DNA from: Chloroflexi bacterium 54-19
GTDB taxonomy: Bacteria; Chloroflexota; Chloroflexia; Chloroheliales; Chloroheliaceae
Assembly (NCBI GenBank): GCA_001898225.1
Contig: MKTJ01000004.1
Coordinates: 117,531-181,530 of the forward strand
Length of the DNA: 64,000 nucleotides
Reading direction: 5' to 3'
The translations under genes and the position numbers were made by a program. Shown here piece after piece: positions 49,430 through 57,763 of the stretch; the stretch's first letter is position 1, and the number at the start of each line of letters is the position of its first letter. The notes below the pieces were generated by a model. That model was not told where the DNA came from, made no database searches, and saw only the letters and a program-made list of their open reading frames with translations.

Positions 49430-49672
49430 ATGCTTATGAAACGCTCAAATTATTTTCAGCTTGGAATGGCGGCTGTACTGTTCTTTTTCGCGCTTTCCCT
49501 GCCTGCTACCGCTCCCGCCTGGCTGTTTGCGGCCTCGTTGTGCCTGGCCGTGGCTGCCGGTCTGTTTGGGGCCTGTAGCGTCTGCAACCTCTTTGACGAC
49601 GACAAAGTCTTCAGCCTTTCCCGGTCGCGGCTGGAACAGTTGCGGGCGATGCACCGCCGGGGCGATGGTTAA
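49430..49672 (+). CDS. Small two-helix membrane protein
   Basis: This is 80 residues from the second ATG after GGAG (spacing five); a TTG seven codons earlier and an ATG two codons later are alternatives. Two hydrophobic helices (about 10-27 and 31-50) carry the motif GLFGACSVCNLFDDDKVFSLSR, with a Cys-x-x-Cys at the end of the second helix. The form resembles small DUF2892-like or YgaP-type inner membrane proteins, but this is uncertain. A strong promoter precedes it and the Fur-family gene is divergent, so metal control is possible. Confidence 0.6.
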   Translation: MLMKRSNYFQLGMAAVLFFFALSLPATAPAWLFAASLCLAVAAGLFGACSVCNLFDDDKVFSLSRSRLEQLRAMHRRGDG

Positions 49673-50124
49673 ACGTCTTTTATAAAACTTTCCGGTTCAG
49701 GGTATCGTTAATGTGTGCCCTGGTTTTCCTAGAATGTAAATTAATGAAACCTATCCCCAGCCGGGCTTATTGGTCCGGCCTTGCCATTTCCAGCCGGGTA
49801 TTTACCCTGAAGCAATCCTTCAAAAGCTTTAAAATTCTACTCGTCCGGGCTTGAAATTTCCCCTCAATGCAGTCTATAATTAAAAAATAATAACCTGAAT
49901 TTAGCTTTTAAGGTAACTTTTAGAAAGCAATAGGCAAATGCTTTTATTCCGGGCGATCAGAGCGTGCGGAGAAAAGGTAATTTTAACAAAAACAAAAAAC
50001 TCGACTTAAACGCCTATCCTTTTTCGTCCTGACCTTACGTTTAACGTTAACTTTACGTTTGACGCTTTTTCGCTACCATTTTGCCAGTCTGGTAGCCGAG
50101 CCGACCAAGACCAAAGGATTGTCT
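49673..50124. other. AT-rich leader region of the PAS hybrid kinase
   Basis: About 450 bases without a credible gene. It contains a tandem repeat near the 3' end (50035-50064). The kinase ATG at 50125 is supported by AAAGGA six bases upstream, so the in-frame stretch from 50059 is treated as leader. Confidence 0.5.
50035..50064. repeat. Short direct repeat before the hybrid kinase gene
   Basis: TTACGTTTAACG and TTACGTTTGACG are repeated with an 18-base period (one mismatch), with AACGTTAAC between them. The site is 60-90 bases before the kinase start and could be a regulator-binding site. Confidence 0.4.
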
Positions 50125-51834
50125 ATGGAAACACCCGAAACGAACCCCAGTGTACCCGATTTGCTGGCAGAAATCGCAAGATTAAAGAACCGGGTCGCTG
50201 AACTTGAAACCGCCGCTAAAACGGATCCTTCTGGAGCGGACCCCTCCAACGAAAACCAGCAAGATTTCAAGGCGCTGGTTGAACATACCCCCGATGTAAT
50301 CTCGCGCTACGACCGCGAGGTTCGCCATACCTATGTTAACCCGGCGGTCGAGCGCGTAACCGGCCTCCCCCCTTCCGCCTTTATCGGTAAGACTCACGCC
50401 GAACTTGGTATGCCTCCCGAAAATGTGCGCGAATGGCTCGAAGCTCACCAGCAGGTCGTTGCCACAGGCCAGCCGGTTATAATCGAATTCGATTTTCAAA
50501 CCCCGGAAGGATTGCGCTATTACCAGTCTCGCCTGGTGCCCGAATTCGGACCGGACGGCAAAGAGGCGGTCAGTGTTTTGGCTATTGCCCGCGATATTAC
50601 CGAGTTAAAGGGGGCTGAGTTAAAACTGCGCAATAGCCAGGACCGTTTCGATGTCTCACAAGAAAATTTACGCTTGAGCCAGGAGCAACTTCACCAGGCG
50701 CGCAAACTTGAGTCAATCGGTCGTCTGGCCGGGGGTATCGCGCACGATTTTAATAATCTGCTCACCGCCATTAGCGGTTACAGCGATTTGATGCTGCTCA
50801 ATTTGTCCGAAGACGCGCCGATGTGGAACGACTTGCAGGAGATTTTAAAAGCGACCGACCGGGCCGCTCAATTAACCCACCAGTTATTGGCTTTCAGCCG
50901 TCGCCAGGTTCTACAACCGGCTGTAATTAACCTTAATACAGTCATAAAAGATATAAATCGCATGCTTGCCCGCCTGATTAGCGAAGACATCGAGCTTATT
51001 AATTCGCTCGACCCCAATTTAAAACCGGTTATGGCTGACCCCGGCCAACTGGGTCAGGTCCTTCTGAACCTGGCGGTAAACTCTCGTGATGCCATGCCCC
51101 ACGGTGGCAAGATTTTTATTGAAACCACCAACGTTTACCTCGACGAGGATTACTCGCAACTCAACCAGTACCTGGTTAAATCCGGTCATTATATCCGCCT
51201 GGTAGTCAGCGATACCGGGACCGGAATGGATGCCGAGACCCAGGAACATGTTTTCGAGCCTTTCTTTACAACCAAAGAGCATGGAAAAGGGACCGGCCTG
51301 GGGCTTGCAACGGCCTATGGGATTGTCACGCAGAGCGGCGGCTATATTTCGCTTTTTAGTGAAAAAGGCAAAGGCACGACCATCATGATTTATTTACCGG
51401 CCTATGAAAAACAAGGCCAGCCGGTTAATAATACCAACCCGGTCATCCCCGCGGTCATGAACGGCACCGAAACGGTCTTGCTGGTCGAGGACGAAGAAAT
51501 GGTGCGAAACCTGGCTAACCGGGCCTTGAGCGAGAAAGGCTACAAAGTCCTGGCAGCCCGGAACGGCCTGGAAGCCCTGGAACTCCTGGAAAATTATAAG
51601 GGTCCGCTCGACCTGGTTTTGACCGACGTGATTATGCCAAAATTAGGCGGGCGCCCGTTGATTGAAAGTGTGCTGGCCCGGCGGCCCGGCCTGAAAGTTA
51701 TTTATATTTCAGGTTATACCGATTGGACGGTGGACACCCAGGAAATTTTGCGGCCAGGCCAGGTTTTCCTGCAAAAACCCTTTACAACCAGCACTCTTTT
51801 ACGGAGAGTCCGGCAAGCCCTGGATATGCCCTGA
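50125..51834 (+). CDS. Soluble PAS-histidine kinase-receiver hybrid
   Basis: This is 569 residues from the ATG behind AAAGGA. Domains in order: a short coiled coil (10-30), PAS (about 45-165, VEHTPDVISRYDREVRHTYVNPAVERVTG), a coiled coil, HisKA with phospho-His in GRLAGGIAHDFNNLLTAISGY (about 220), HATPase_c (NLAVNSRDAMPHGG, DTGTGMD, GTGLGLATAYGI) and a C-terminal receiver (VLLVEDEEMVRNL, phospho-Asp in DLVLTDVIMPKLGG, Lys in LQKPF). No membrane helix, so the signal is internal. The kinase class with HDFNN is typical of NtrB-like hybrids. No cognate regulator is next to it; receiver-only proteins elsewhere in the window are candidate partners. Confidence 0.92.
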   Translation: METPETNPSVPDLLAEIARLKNRVAELETAAKTDPSGADPSNENQQDFKALVEHTPDVISRYDREVRHTYVNPAVERVTGLPPSAFIGKTHAELGMPPENVREWLEAHQQVVATGQPVIIEFDFQTPEGLRYYQSRLVPEFGPDGKEAVSVLAIARDITELKGAELKLRNSQDRFDVSQENLRLSQEQLHQARKLESIGRLAGGIAHDFNNLLTAISGYSDLMLLNLSEDAPMWNDLQEILKATDRAAQLTHQLLAFSRRQVLQPAVINLNTVIKDINRMLARLISEDIELINSLDPNLKPVMADPGQLGQVLLNLAVNSRDAMPHGGKIFIETTNVYLDEDYSQLNQYLVKSGHYIRLVVSDTGTGMDAETQEHVFEPFFTTKEHGKGTGLGLATAYGIVTQSGGYISLFSEKGKGTTIMIYLPAYEKQGQPVNNTNPVIPAVMNGTETVLLVEDEEMVRNLANRALSEKGYKVLAARNGLEALELLENYKGPLDLVLTDVIMPKLGGRPLIESVLARRPGLKVIYISGYTDWTVDTQEILRPGQVFLQKPFTTSTLLRRVRQALDMP

Positions 51835-52055
51835 CCTTCACCTGCTTGCAGGGGATTACTCCCCGGAATTTATGGATAGTAACCAGGAACCCTCGGTCTA
51901 GCGTTTGGTTACAGGCCGGGGATTTGTTTATTCATGCAAGCCGGGTAAGGTTACCAAACCAAACATTTGCTAAATCCAACCCCGTTTATATGCTATACTG
52001 TGGGCTGTAGCAATTTAGAAATTCACAGGTTCGGACAGGCAAATAGGAGGTTGGT

Positions 52056-52283
52056 TTGGTAGGATTGAAACGCCTGGCAGGCCGTGTATTATGCGTGACC
52101 GGGATAGCGTTTTTGGGAGCGATGATTGGCTGGTTGGCCTCGGCCCCGGCGGTCCAGGCCGGCCAGGGCGGCGGCCAGGTCCCCCCTCCCAGCGATAACA
52201 CGACCCTCTGGCTGGTGGGTGGCCTGGTGGTGGTAATGGTGGTGGCCGGGATTGGCCTGTTTTACACCCGGCGTGGCAAATAA
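52056..52283 (+). CDS. Tiny exported protein with C-terminal sorting-signal-like tail
   Basis: This 75-residue protein starts at TTG, five bases after a perfect AGGAGG. Residues 1-35 look like a signal peptide (basic, hydrophobic, cleavage near AVQA|GQ). Only about 15 residues (GQGGGQVPPPSDNTT) separate it from a second hydrophobic helix (50-70) ending in TRRGK. A Pro-rich motif, a helix and an Arg/Lys tail form the three-part layout of protein-sorting signals (PEP-CTERM or LPxTG types), with almost nothing to be sorted. Function unknown; it opens a run of same-strand genes. Confidence 0.6.
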   Translation: MVGLKRLAGRVLCVTGIAFLGAMIGWLASAPAVQAGQGGGQVPPPSDNTTLWLVGGLVVVMVVAGIGLFYTRRGK

Positions 52284-52303
52284 AGGTCAAAGGTCCGGGA
52301 AAC

Positions 52304-53041
52304 ATGCCTGAAAAGAAAGTCTTACGCCTGACCTGTCCGGTCTGCGAAACCCGCCTGAAAGTGGCCGAGGGTATCGAGCGGTTCGCCTGTCTGAACTGTG
52401 GGGCCGAACTTAGTGTCGAAGAAGTTGACGGCCAGGCCAGGGTAGCCCTGACCCAGGCCAGCGCGGCCCGTTTGAGCGGTTCACAGCAGCAGCTAATCGA
52501 GGTAAACTCCGCCCTCAAAAACGCCGATGACAGTTACGGGGTCGGCTGCGCTATCGCCACGATGGGTATAACCCTGGTCGCCTGTATTATCCTGGCCCTG
52601 GCGATTGTGGTCCAGAGCCAGCCGCTATTCTGGGGTGCTATCGCGGTCGCGCTGGTCCTGCTCGGTCTGGTCCTCTTTATGTTCCTGACCGCCAGCAGCC
52701 GGGGCACCGACCCGCTCTTGCGAAAGCGGGACCAGTTACAGGCCGAGTTCGAGGCCGAACAGGACGCCGTACCGGCTAACTTTAACGAGCCGGAAGAACC
52801 TGTTATCGGTACTCTTGAACCTGAACCGGTCGAAGCCGGAGAAATCAAACCGGTTGAAGTTGTGGAACCACCTGTGGCATTACCAGTAGAGCCGCCAGTT
52901 GAACCATTAGCGGAACAACCAATCGAGCAACCCACCGCGCAGCCTGTTGTGCCACCCGTGAAACTAACGGAGGAACCACCCGTGGCATCACCCGTAGAGC
53001 CTCCGCTACCAAGGCCGAAGCGGTCCGAACCGCTGGGTTAA
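52304..53041 (+). CDS. Zinc-ribbon membrane protein with Pro/Val/Glu-rich tail
   Basis: This 245-residue protein has an N-terminal zinc ribbon (CPVCETRLKVAEGIERFACLNCGAEL, Cys-x-x-Cys pairs at about 11-14 and 28-31), two membrane helices (about 82-104 and 107-128) and a C-terminal low-complexity tail of repeated units such as PPVEPLAEQPIEQPTAQP and PPVASPVEPP. The ribbon and tail are both cytosolic if the two helices form a hairpin. I do not know the family. It is part of the gene run that ends in glycosyltransferases. Confidence 0.6.
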   Translation: MPEKKVLRLTCPVCETRLKVAEGIERFACLNCGAELSVEEVDGQARVALTQASAARLSGSQQQLIEVNSALKNADDSYGVGCAIATMGITLVACIILALAIVVQSQPLFWGAIAVALVLLGLVLFMFLTASSRGTDPLLRKRDQLQAEFEAEQDAVPANFNEPEEPVIGTLEPEPVEAGEIKPVEVVEPPVALPVEPPVEPLAEQPIEQPTAQPVVPPVKLTEEPPVASPVEPPLPRPKRSEPLG

Positions 53042-53100
53042 AAATAGACTTACCTGTTAGAAATACCTGTTTTGAAATCTACGATAGAAGCTGAACGATT

Positions 53101-53313
53101 ATGACTGTTCCAACCAAAAAAGCCGGGCGTTGTATGGTCTGCGGCCAGGAAGCCCCGGTCGGGCATAAGGTCTGCGACAAATGCTGGCCTGACAAAGCTA
53201 TCAAAGCCGGAAAAGCGGCTAAATGCGACCTTTGCGGTAAACCCCGCTTGCTCGACAAAATGCTCCCGGTTAAAAATGGCGTCTGGATTTGCCGGGAACA
53301 CCGGGACGGATAA
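53101..53313 (+). CDS. Small double zinc-finger protein
   Basis: This 70-residue soluble protein has two Cys pairs in each half: CMVCGQ...CDKCW and CDLCGKPRLLDKMLPV...ICREH. The second half probably uses a Cys and His of WICREH. Charged, no membrane segment. It resembles small zinc-binding proteins that act as adaptors rather than enzymes. It lies in a close-packed run with TPR and glycosyltransferase genes, with the TPR gene nine bases downstream. Function unknown. Confidence 0.6.
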   Translation: MTVPTKKAGRCMVCGQEAPVGHKVCDKCWPDKAIKAGKAAKCDLCGKPRLLDKMLPVKNGVWICREHRDG

Positions 53314-53322
53314 TAACACTTT

Positions 53323-54255
53323 ATGACCGACCAATTCTCAGACCGGGACGCCTCCGGGGATACCCAGCAAACCCAGCGTCTACTCGACCAGGGCTTCGAA
53401 GCCCTTGAAGCCGCCGTCGAATTGCCGCCCGAAGAAGCTATCCGGCTTTGTGGCCAGGCCCTCGATTTATTCAAACGCGCCCGCGAACTGGCCGTGGACG
53501 ACCTGCCCTTGCAGCGTGAGGCCCGTTTGGCCGTTGCTACCGCTTTCAGTCAGCGCGGCCATCACTACCGCTACAACCGCAACTTTGCCGGGTCGCTGGC
53601 CGACCTCTCCCAGGGTTTGAGCCTTAACCCCGCCAACGCCGTGGATTACTACTACCGGGCCATGAGTTATCTACGCAACAACAATCCCCGCCAGGCCCGC
53701 GCCGACCTGATTGAATATCTCAAACGAGGCGAGGACGAATACCTGCGCAGCCAGGCCCATGCCCACATCGCTGAACTGGCCCCCGGCAAGGACGACCCCA
53801 AGGCCGGGGCGCTCCACTACCAGACCGAAGGGGTGCGGCTTAATGCCGAGGCTTCAAACGCGGTCCATCACCGCGGCGAGGATGAACGGCCCGACTGGCT
53901 GGGAGCGGCCCGGCTCTACAACCAGGCAATCGAAGCCTTCAACCGTTCGCGGGAATTAAACCCCTCCGACCGCATGACGAGCTTTGCCCTGATTGCAGCC
54001 CTGAAAGAGCAGGCCGAAGCCTACCGCCAGTTGGAAGAATACGATTTAGCCATCACGAACTACGAACTGGCCCTGGAAATCCAGCCTAATAACGGCCAGT
54101 ATCTTTATCTCAAGGCCGAAACACTCCAACTGGCCGGGCACACCGACCTGGCGAAGGGCATTTTCCAGGACATCGTGGCTACCACTAAAGACCCCGGCCT
54201 GAAGACGCGGGCGCAGAACCAGCTTGCCGCCAAACCCAAACAGGTGAAAAGCTAG
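53323..54255 (+). CDS. TPR-repeat protein
   Basis: This 310-residue soluble protein has several tetratricopeptide repeats: one around FAGSLADLSQGLSLNPANAVDYYYRAMSYL, one at WLGAARLYNQAIEAFNRSRELNPSDRMTSFALIAAL, and one at YDLAITNYELALEIQPNNGQYLYLKAETLQLAGH. TPRs mediate protein contacts. Its TAG stop overlaps the GTG start of the GT2 gene by one base, so the two are translated together, which suggests a scaffold for a glycosyltransferase assembly. Partner proteins are inferred only from position. Confidence 0.82.
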   Translation: MTDQFSDRDASGDTQQTQRLLDQGFEALEAAVELPPEEAIRLCGQALDLFKRARELAVDDLPLQREARLAVATAFSQRGHHYRYNRNFAGSLADLSQGLSLNPANAVDYYYRAMSYLRNNNPRQARADLIEYLKRGEDEYLRSQAHAHIAELAPGKDDPKAGALHYQTEGVRLNAEASNAVHHRGEDERPDWLGAARLYNQAIEAFNRSRELNPSDRMTSFALIAALKEQAEAYRQLEEYDLAITNYELALEIQPNNGQYLYLKAETLQLAGHTDLAKGIFQDIVATTKDPGLKTRAQNQLAAKPKQVKS

Positions 54256-55649
54256 TGCTTTCCATTTCGATTGTCGTGGTCAGCTATGGCTCGGCGGCTT
54301 ACCTGGCCGAATGTTTTTCGAGCCTGCTAAAGTCGGTCGCCGTTTATGGTGCGGACAGAGTAAAAGTGGCCCTGGTCGAGAACCACCAGGACGCGGCCCA
54401 GCTTGAAAAGACCCGCCGGGCTATCGCTCCCTTTTTAAAGCAAGGTGTTAGCTTCTGGCAGGCCCCGGCCAACCTCGGTTACGGCGCGGGAGCGAACTGG
54501 GGCTGGACTCGCCTCGGTCCGAGCGACATAAAAATTGTTCTCAACCCGGATATGGTCTTCCCGGACGAGTGGCTATCTGCCTTTGTCCGGCCCTTCGAGA
54601 AGGATGCTTCTATCGGGATTGTCGGCTGCAAATTGCTGGGGAGAGAGGGTGAAATCCAGCACGCCGGGGGGCTTATCCGGCGCGACCTGGTCCTGGCCGA
54701 ACATTTCGGGGCCGGGGAACCGGACGACGGGCGCTGGGACGAGTCTTGCCCGGTCGAGTTCGTAACAGGGGCGGCCCTGGGTATTCGTGCCGGCCTTTTC
54801 GAACAACTGGGCGGGTTCGACCCGGCTTTCTTCCCCGGCTATTACGAAGATGTTGACCTGTGCAAACGGGTTGCGGACCTTGGTTTTAAGGTCTGGTACG
54901 AAGGGGCGGCGGTTGCCCACCATTTCGAGGGCGGCACCTTTGGCCGAGGTCTCGGCTACTATCTACCACTTCACCGCAACCGTCTTCGCTACATCTTCAA
55001 ACATCTTTCCACCCGCCAGTTGTTGACCGAAACGTTGCCCGCCGAAACACAACGGTTGCGCGGTACCATGGACGACCGGGACCGTCAGGCCACCGCGACG
55101 GTCTACCGGACCGCCGCCCGCTCCTTTTTCGGCTCGTTGGACCCTGGCCTGGCCCCTGGGTCACGGACCCCGGCCTTGCCCGCAATTTCCCAGGAGAAAG
55201 AGAACAAAACTGTCTTGAAAAAGAAACCTGAATCCTCTCGCCCCGATTTATACGACTCCTCCCTGGAAGCATCATCCGGCGAAGGCGCCAATCTTTCCCG
55301 CCAGCTAATGGAGCGAGTAAAAGAAGTTAAAGAGGGCTGGCTGATCGAGGAAAAACCCTTCCGGTCCCGCCTACCCTTCGTGGCGAGTTTGCGCGAACGT
55401 TTTAACTCTATTTCGACTCGCTGGTATGTCAAACCAATCCTGGCCCAGCAGGTCGAGTATAACGCGGCGGTGGCGCGGGCTATCGAAGACCTGGGCAAAC
55501 TGGCTGCCGCCAACCAGCCCGTCCACGACCTGGAAATCGCGACCCTTTCCGAGCGTATGCTCTCGATGGAACAACGCCTCGAAAGAATTGAAATTTTGCT
55601 GGAAAACCTGGCCGCTTCCTCGCATAATGAGGCTGGTAAAAATGTTTGA
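54255..55649 (+). CDS. GT2-family glycosyltransferase with C-terminal coiled-coil module
   Basis: This 464-residue protein has residues 1-250 forming a GT-A glycosyltransferase of the rhamnosyltransferase-like GT2 group: SISIVVVSYGSAAYLAEC start, NLGYGAGANWG, the metal motif VLNPDMVFP (97-103), and EFVTGAALGIRAGLFEQLGGFDPAFFPGYYEDVDLCKR. Residues 300-345 are a linker, and 350-455 a helical module with RWYVKPILAQQVEYNAAVARAI (389-410) that also occurs in the small protein two genes downstream. GTG start overlaps the TPR stop. The sugar and acceptor are unknown; surface polysaccharide synthesis is inferred. Confidence 0.86.
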   Translation: MLSISIVVVSYGSAAYLAECFSSLLKSVAVYGADRVKVALVENHQDAAQLEKTRRAIAPFLKQGVSFWQAPANLGYGAGANWGWTRLGPSDIKIVLNPDMVFPDEWLSAFVRPFEKDASIGIVGCKLLGREGEIQHAGGLIRRDLVLAEHFGAGEPDDGRWDESCPVEFVTGAALGIRAGLFEQLGGFDPAFFPGYYEDVDLCKRVADLGFKVWYEGAAVAHHFEGGTFGRGLGYYLPLHRNRLRYIFKHLSTRQLLTETLPAETQRLRGTMDDRDRQATATVYRTAARSFFGSLDPGLAPGSRTPALPAISQEKENKTVLKKKPESSRPDLYDSSLEASSGEGANLSRQLMERVKEVKEGWLIEEKPFRSRLPFVASLRERFNSISTRWYVKPILAQQVEYNAAVARAIEDLGKLAAANQPVHDLEIATLSERMLSMEQRLERIEILLENLAASSHNEAGKNV

Positions 55650-56169
55650 GCTTGAAACCGGACGGTTGCACCTGCGCGAGTTTACCCTGGATGATGTTCC
55701 GGCCCTGGTAGCCCTGGATAGCGACCCTGAAGTAATGCGCTATATCGGCAGGGGCGTGACCTATACCCCCGACCAGACCGAGGCGGCGGTCCACCGGATG
55801 CTGGAACATTACCGCCGCCACGGTTACGGGATGTACGCCCTGGTCTACAAACCGGAAGATGTGGTTATCGGGCGGTGCGGCTTTAAGTTCTGGGAGGAGT
55901 TGGGCCGGGTCGAAATTGGCTGGCTGGTGGCCCGTGCCTACTGGGGCCAGGGATTGGCTTATGAAGCGGCTCAGCCGGTCATGGCCTACGGGTTCGAGCA
56001 GCAAAATTTCTCCGAAATAATTGCTATAATAGACCGGCCCAACCTGGCTTCCTCGAAATTGGCCGAAAAGCTGGGGATGCGGTTCGAGCGGGAACTCGAT
56101 TTCGGCTACAAGACCCCTGATTGTTACCGGATTGACCGGGCGGAATTTTTCAGGCGAAAGGTTTTTTAA
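55642..56169 (+). CDS. GNAT-family N-acetyltransferase (RimJ/RimL-like)
   Basis: This is 175 residues from the ATG inside the end of the GT2 gene (8-base overlap, different frame). Typical start LETGRLHLREFTLDDVPALVALDSDPEVMRYIG, then WEELGRVEIGWLVARAYWGQGLAYEAAQPVMAYGF (acetyl-CoA motif GQGLA) and NLASSKLAEKLGMRFER, a full RimJ/RimL-type signature. Lying inside a glycosyltransferase operon, it may acetylate an amino sugar or protein, but housekeeping roles are equally possible. Confidence 0.87.
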   Translation: MFELETGRLHLREFTLDDVPALVALDSDPEVMRYIGRGVTYTPDQTEAAVHRMLEHYRRHGYGMYALVYKPEDVVIGRCGFKFWEELGRVEIGWLVARAYWGQGLAYEAAQPVMAYGFEQQNFSEIIAIIDRPNLASSKLAEKLGMRFERELDFGYKTPDCYRIDRAEFFRRKVF

Positions 56170-56176
56170 ACACTAA

Positions 56177-56608
56177 ATGACCCAGGAAACCCCCATTGAT
56201 ATAGCGGAAGAACTGGCCCAACTGCGCCAGGCCGTCAAGGAGCGGCGCGAGAAATTACACGGCGAGGAATTGAGCGAACTGCGCGCCCTGGTGCGCCAGG
56301 TCAACGAACGCTGGAACGTCAGCGCCCACCTGCCGATTACCTGGGGCGGTCCGCCGCTAATCGGGCGCGGCCTGGCCTACGCCAAGCGGGTCACGAGGCT
56401 CCTTTTGCGCTGGTATATTAACCCGATTATCGAGCAGCAAAACAACTACAATGCTGCCGCCACCCGCGCCCTTCTTCAGATTAACGCCTACCTGGAACAG
56501 TTAACCCGCGAGGATTACGCCCTGGCTCAACGGCTCGACGCCATCGAAGCCCGGCTCGGTGGGGCGAAAAAAACCGAGGCCGCCGACCCGGATATTCCCG
56601 GCGATTAG
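56177..56608 (+). CDS. Coiled-coil protein sharing a module with the neighbouring GT2
   Basis: This 143-residue soluble protein has helical, charged ends (IAEELAQLRQAVKERREKLHGEEL and LEQLTREDYALAQRLDAIEARLGG) and a central segment RWYINPIIEQQNNYNAAATRAL (78-99) that is nearly the same as residues 389-410 of the GT2 two genes upstream. The order (coiled coil, Pro-rich turn, W-Y-x-x-P-I, Q-Q, Y-N-A-A, coiled coil) is the same. It ends one base before the GT4 start. I do not know a family; it may be a scaffold for glycosyltransferases. Confidence 0.65.
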   Translation: MTQETPIDIAEELAQLRQAVKERREKLHGEELSELRALVRQVNERWNVSAHLPITWGGPPLIGRGLAYAKRVTRLLLRWYINPIIEQQNNYNAAATRALLQINAYLEQLTREDYALAQRLDAIEARLGGAKKTEAADPDIPGD

Positions 56609-56609
56609 T

Positions 56610-57659
56610 ATGAACATCGTAATTTGCCATACCCAAATCCCCTTCGTGCGGGGCGGGGCGGAAGTGCTGGTGGACGGCCTTTTAGCGGCTTTGCGAGAGG
56701 CCGGGCATGGCGTGGAACTGGTCACTATTCCTTTTAAATGGTATCCCCGCGAACAACTCGAAGCCCAGGCGCTGGTCTGGCGCTCCCTGGATGTCTCCCG
56801 CCTGAATGGCCGGGCCGTCGACATGGTGATTTGCACCAAGTACCCAAGCTGGGCTGTCCGGCATCCCCACAAAGTTATCTGGCTGGTCCACCAGCACCGC
56901 CAGGCTTACGACTGGTATGGCACCCCGCTCACCGATTTCGGTATCTCCGAAGAAGACCGGCGGGCCCGGCGGGTCATCCTCGAAACGGATGCTCTCGGCC
57001 TGGGAGAAGCGGACCGGATATACACCATTTCCCAGAATGTCGCCAACCGGCTGAACCGCTTTACGGGCCTGACCGGGCACTCCCTCTACCCCCCGACCCA
57101 TCACGACCGCTACCACCATACTAATTACGGCGATTACATTTTTACAATCAGCCGCCTCGATAGCGCCAAGCGGGTCCATTTCTTGCTGGAAGCTCTAAGG
57201 AAAACCCGCAGCGAGGTCCGGGCTGTTATCGCCGGGAGCGGTCCCGAAGAAGCGGCTTTGAAAGCGCGGGCGGTGGCCCTTGGCCTCCAGGACCGGGTTG
57301 AATTTACCGGGCGCATCAGCGACGACGAAGCGGTACGCCTTTATGCTGGGGCCCTGGCGGTCTACTACGCCCCGGTGGACGAGGATTACGGCTATGTCAC
57401 GGTCGAGGCCATGCGTTCGTGCAAGCCTGTCTTGACCTTACCCGATACCGGCGGTGTCCTCGAATTCGTCCGAGAAGCTCAAAATGGCTTTATCTGTCCC
57501 GACCCAGCCGGGCTGGCCCAACGCATGGACGAGCTTTACCAGGATAGCGGCAGGGAACTGGCCGCCCGCCTGGGGCAAGCCGGGCTTAGCACCAGCCGGA
57601 GCGTGCCGGGTTGGGCCGAGGTCGTGCGAGTCTTAACCGGAACTGCCCTGCCGGTTTAA
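56610..57659 (+). CDS. GT4-family glycosyltransferase
   Basis: This 349-residue GT-B enzyme starts at the ATG one base after the previous stop. Family signs: N-terminal glycine-rich FVRGGAEVLVDGLLAAL, domain-linking YIFTISRLDSAKRVHFLLEAL, nucleotide-sugar binding GSGPEEAALKARA and the E-x7-E motif in EDYGYVTVEAMRSCKPVLT with TGGVLEFV. It should transfer a sugar with retention of configuration. It closes the operon-like run with GT2. Confidence 0.9.
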   Translation: MNIVICHTQIPFVRGGAEVLVDGLLAALREAGHGVELVTIPFKWYPREQLEAQALVWRSLDVSRLNGRAVDMVICTKYPSWAVRHPHKVIWLVHQHRQAYDWYGTPLTDFGISEEDRRARRVILETDALGLGEADRIYTISQNVANRLNRFTGLTGHSLYPPTHHDRYHHTNYGDYIFTISRLDSAKRVHFLLEALRKTRSEVRAVIAGSGPEEAALKARAVALGLQDRVEFTGRISDDEAVRLYAGALAVYYAPVDEDYGYVTVEAMRSCKPVLTLPDTGGVLEFVREAQNGFICPDPAGLAQRMDELYQDSGRELAARLGQAGLSTSRSVPGWAEVVRVLTGTALPV

Positions 57660-57763
57660 CTACTAAACCAGGAAACGAGAATACCGCCAGATCCCGCTAA
57701 AAATGGAACTATCGCCCGGTTTTTCCGTTAATTTTAGTGTTTGGTACATTTTTTAGCGGCTAA

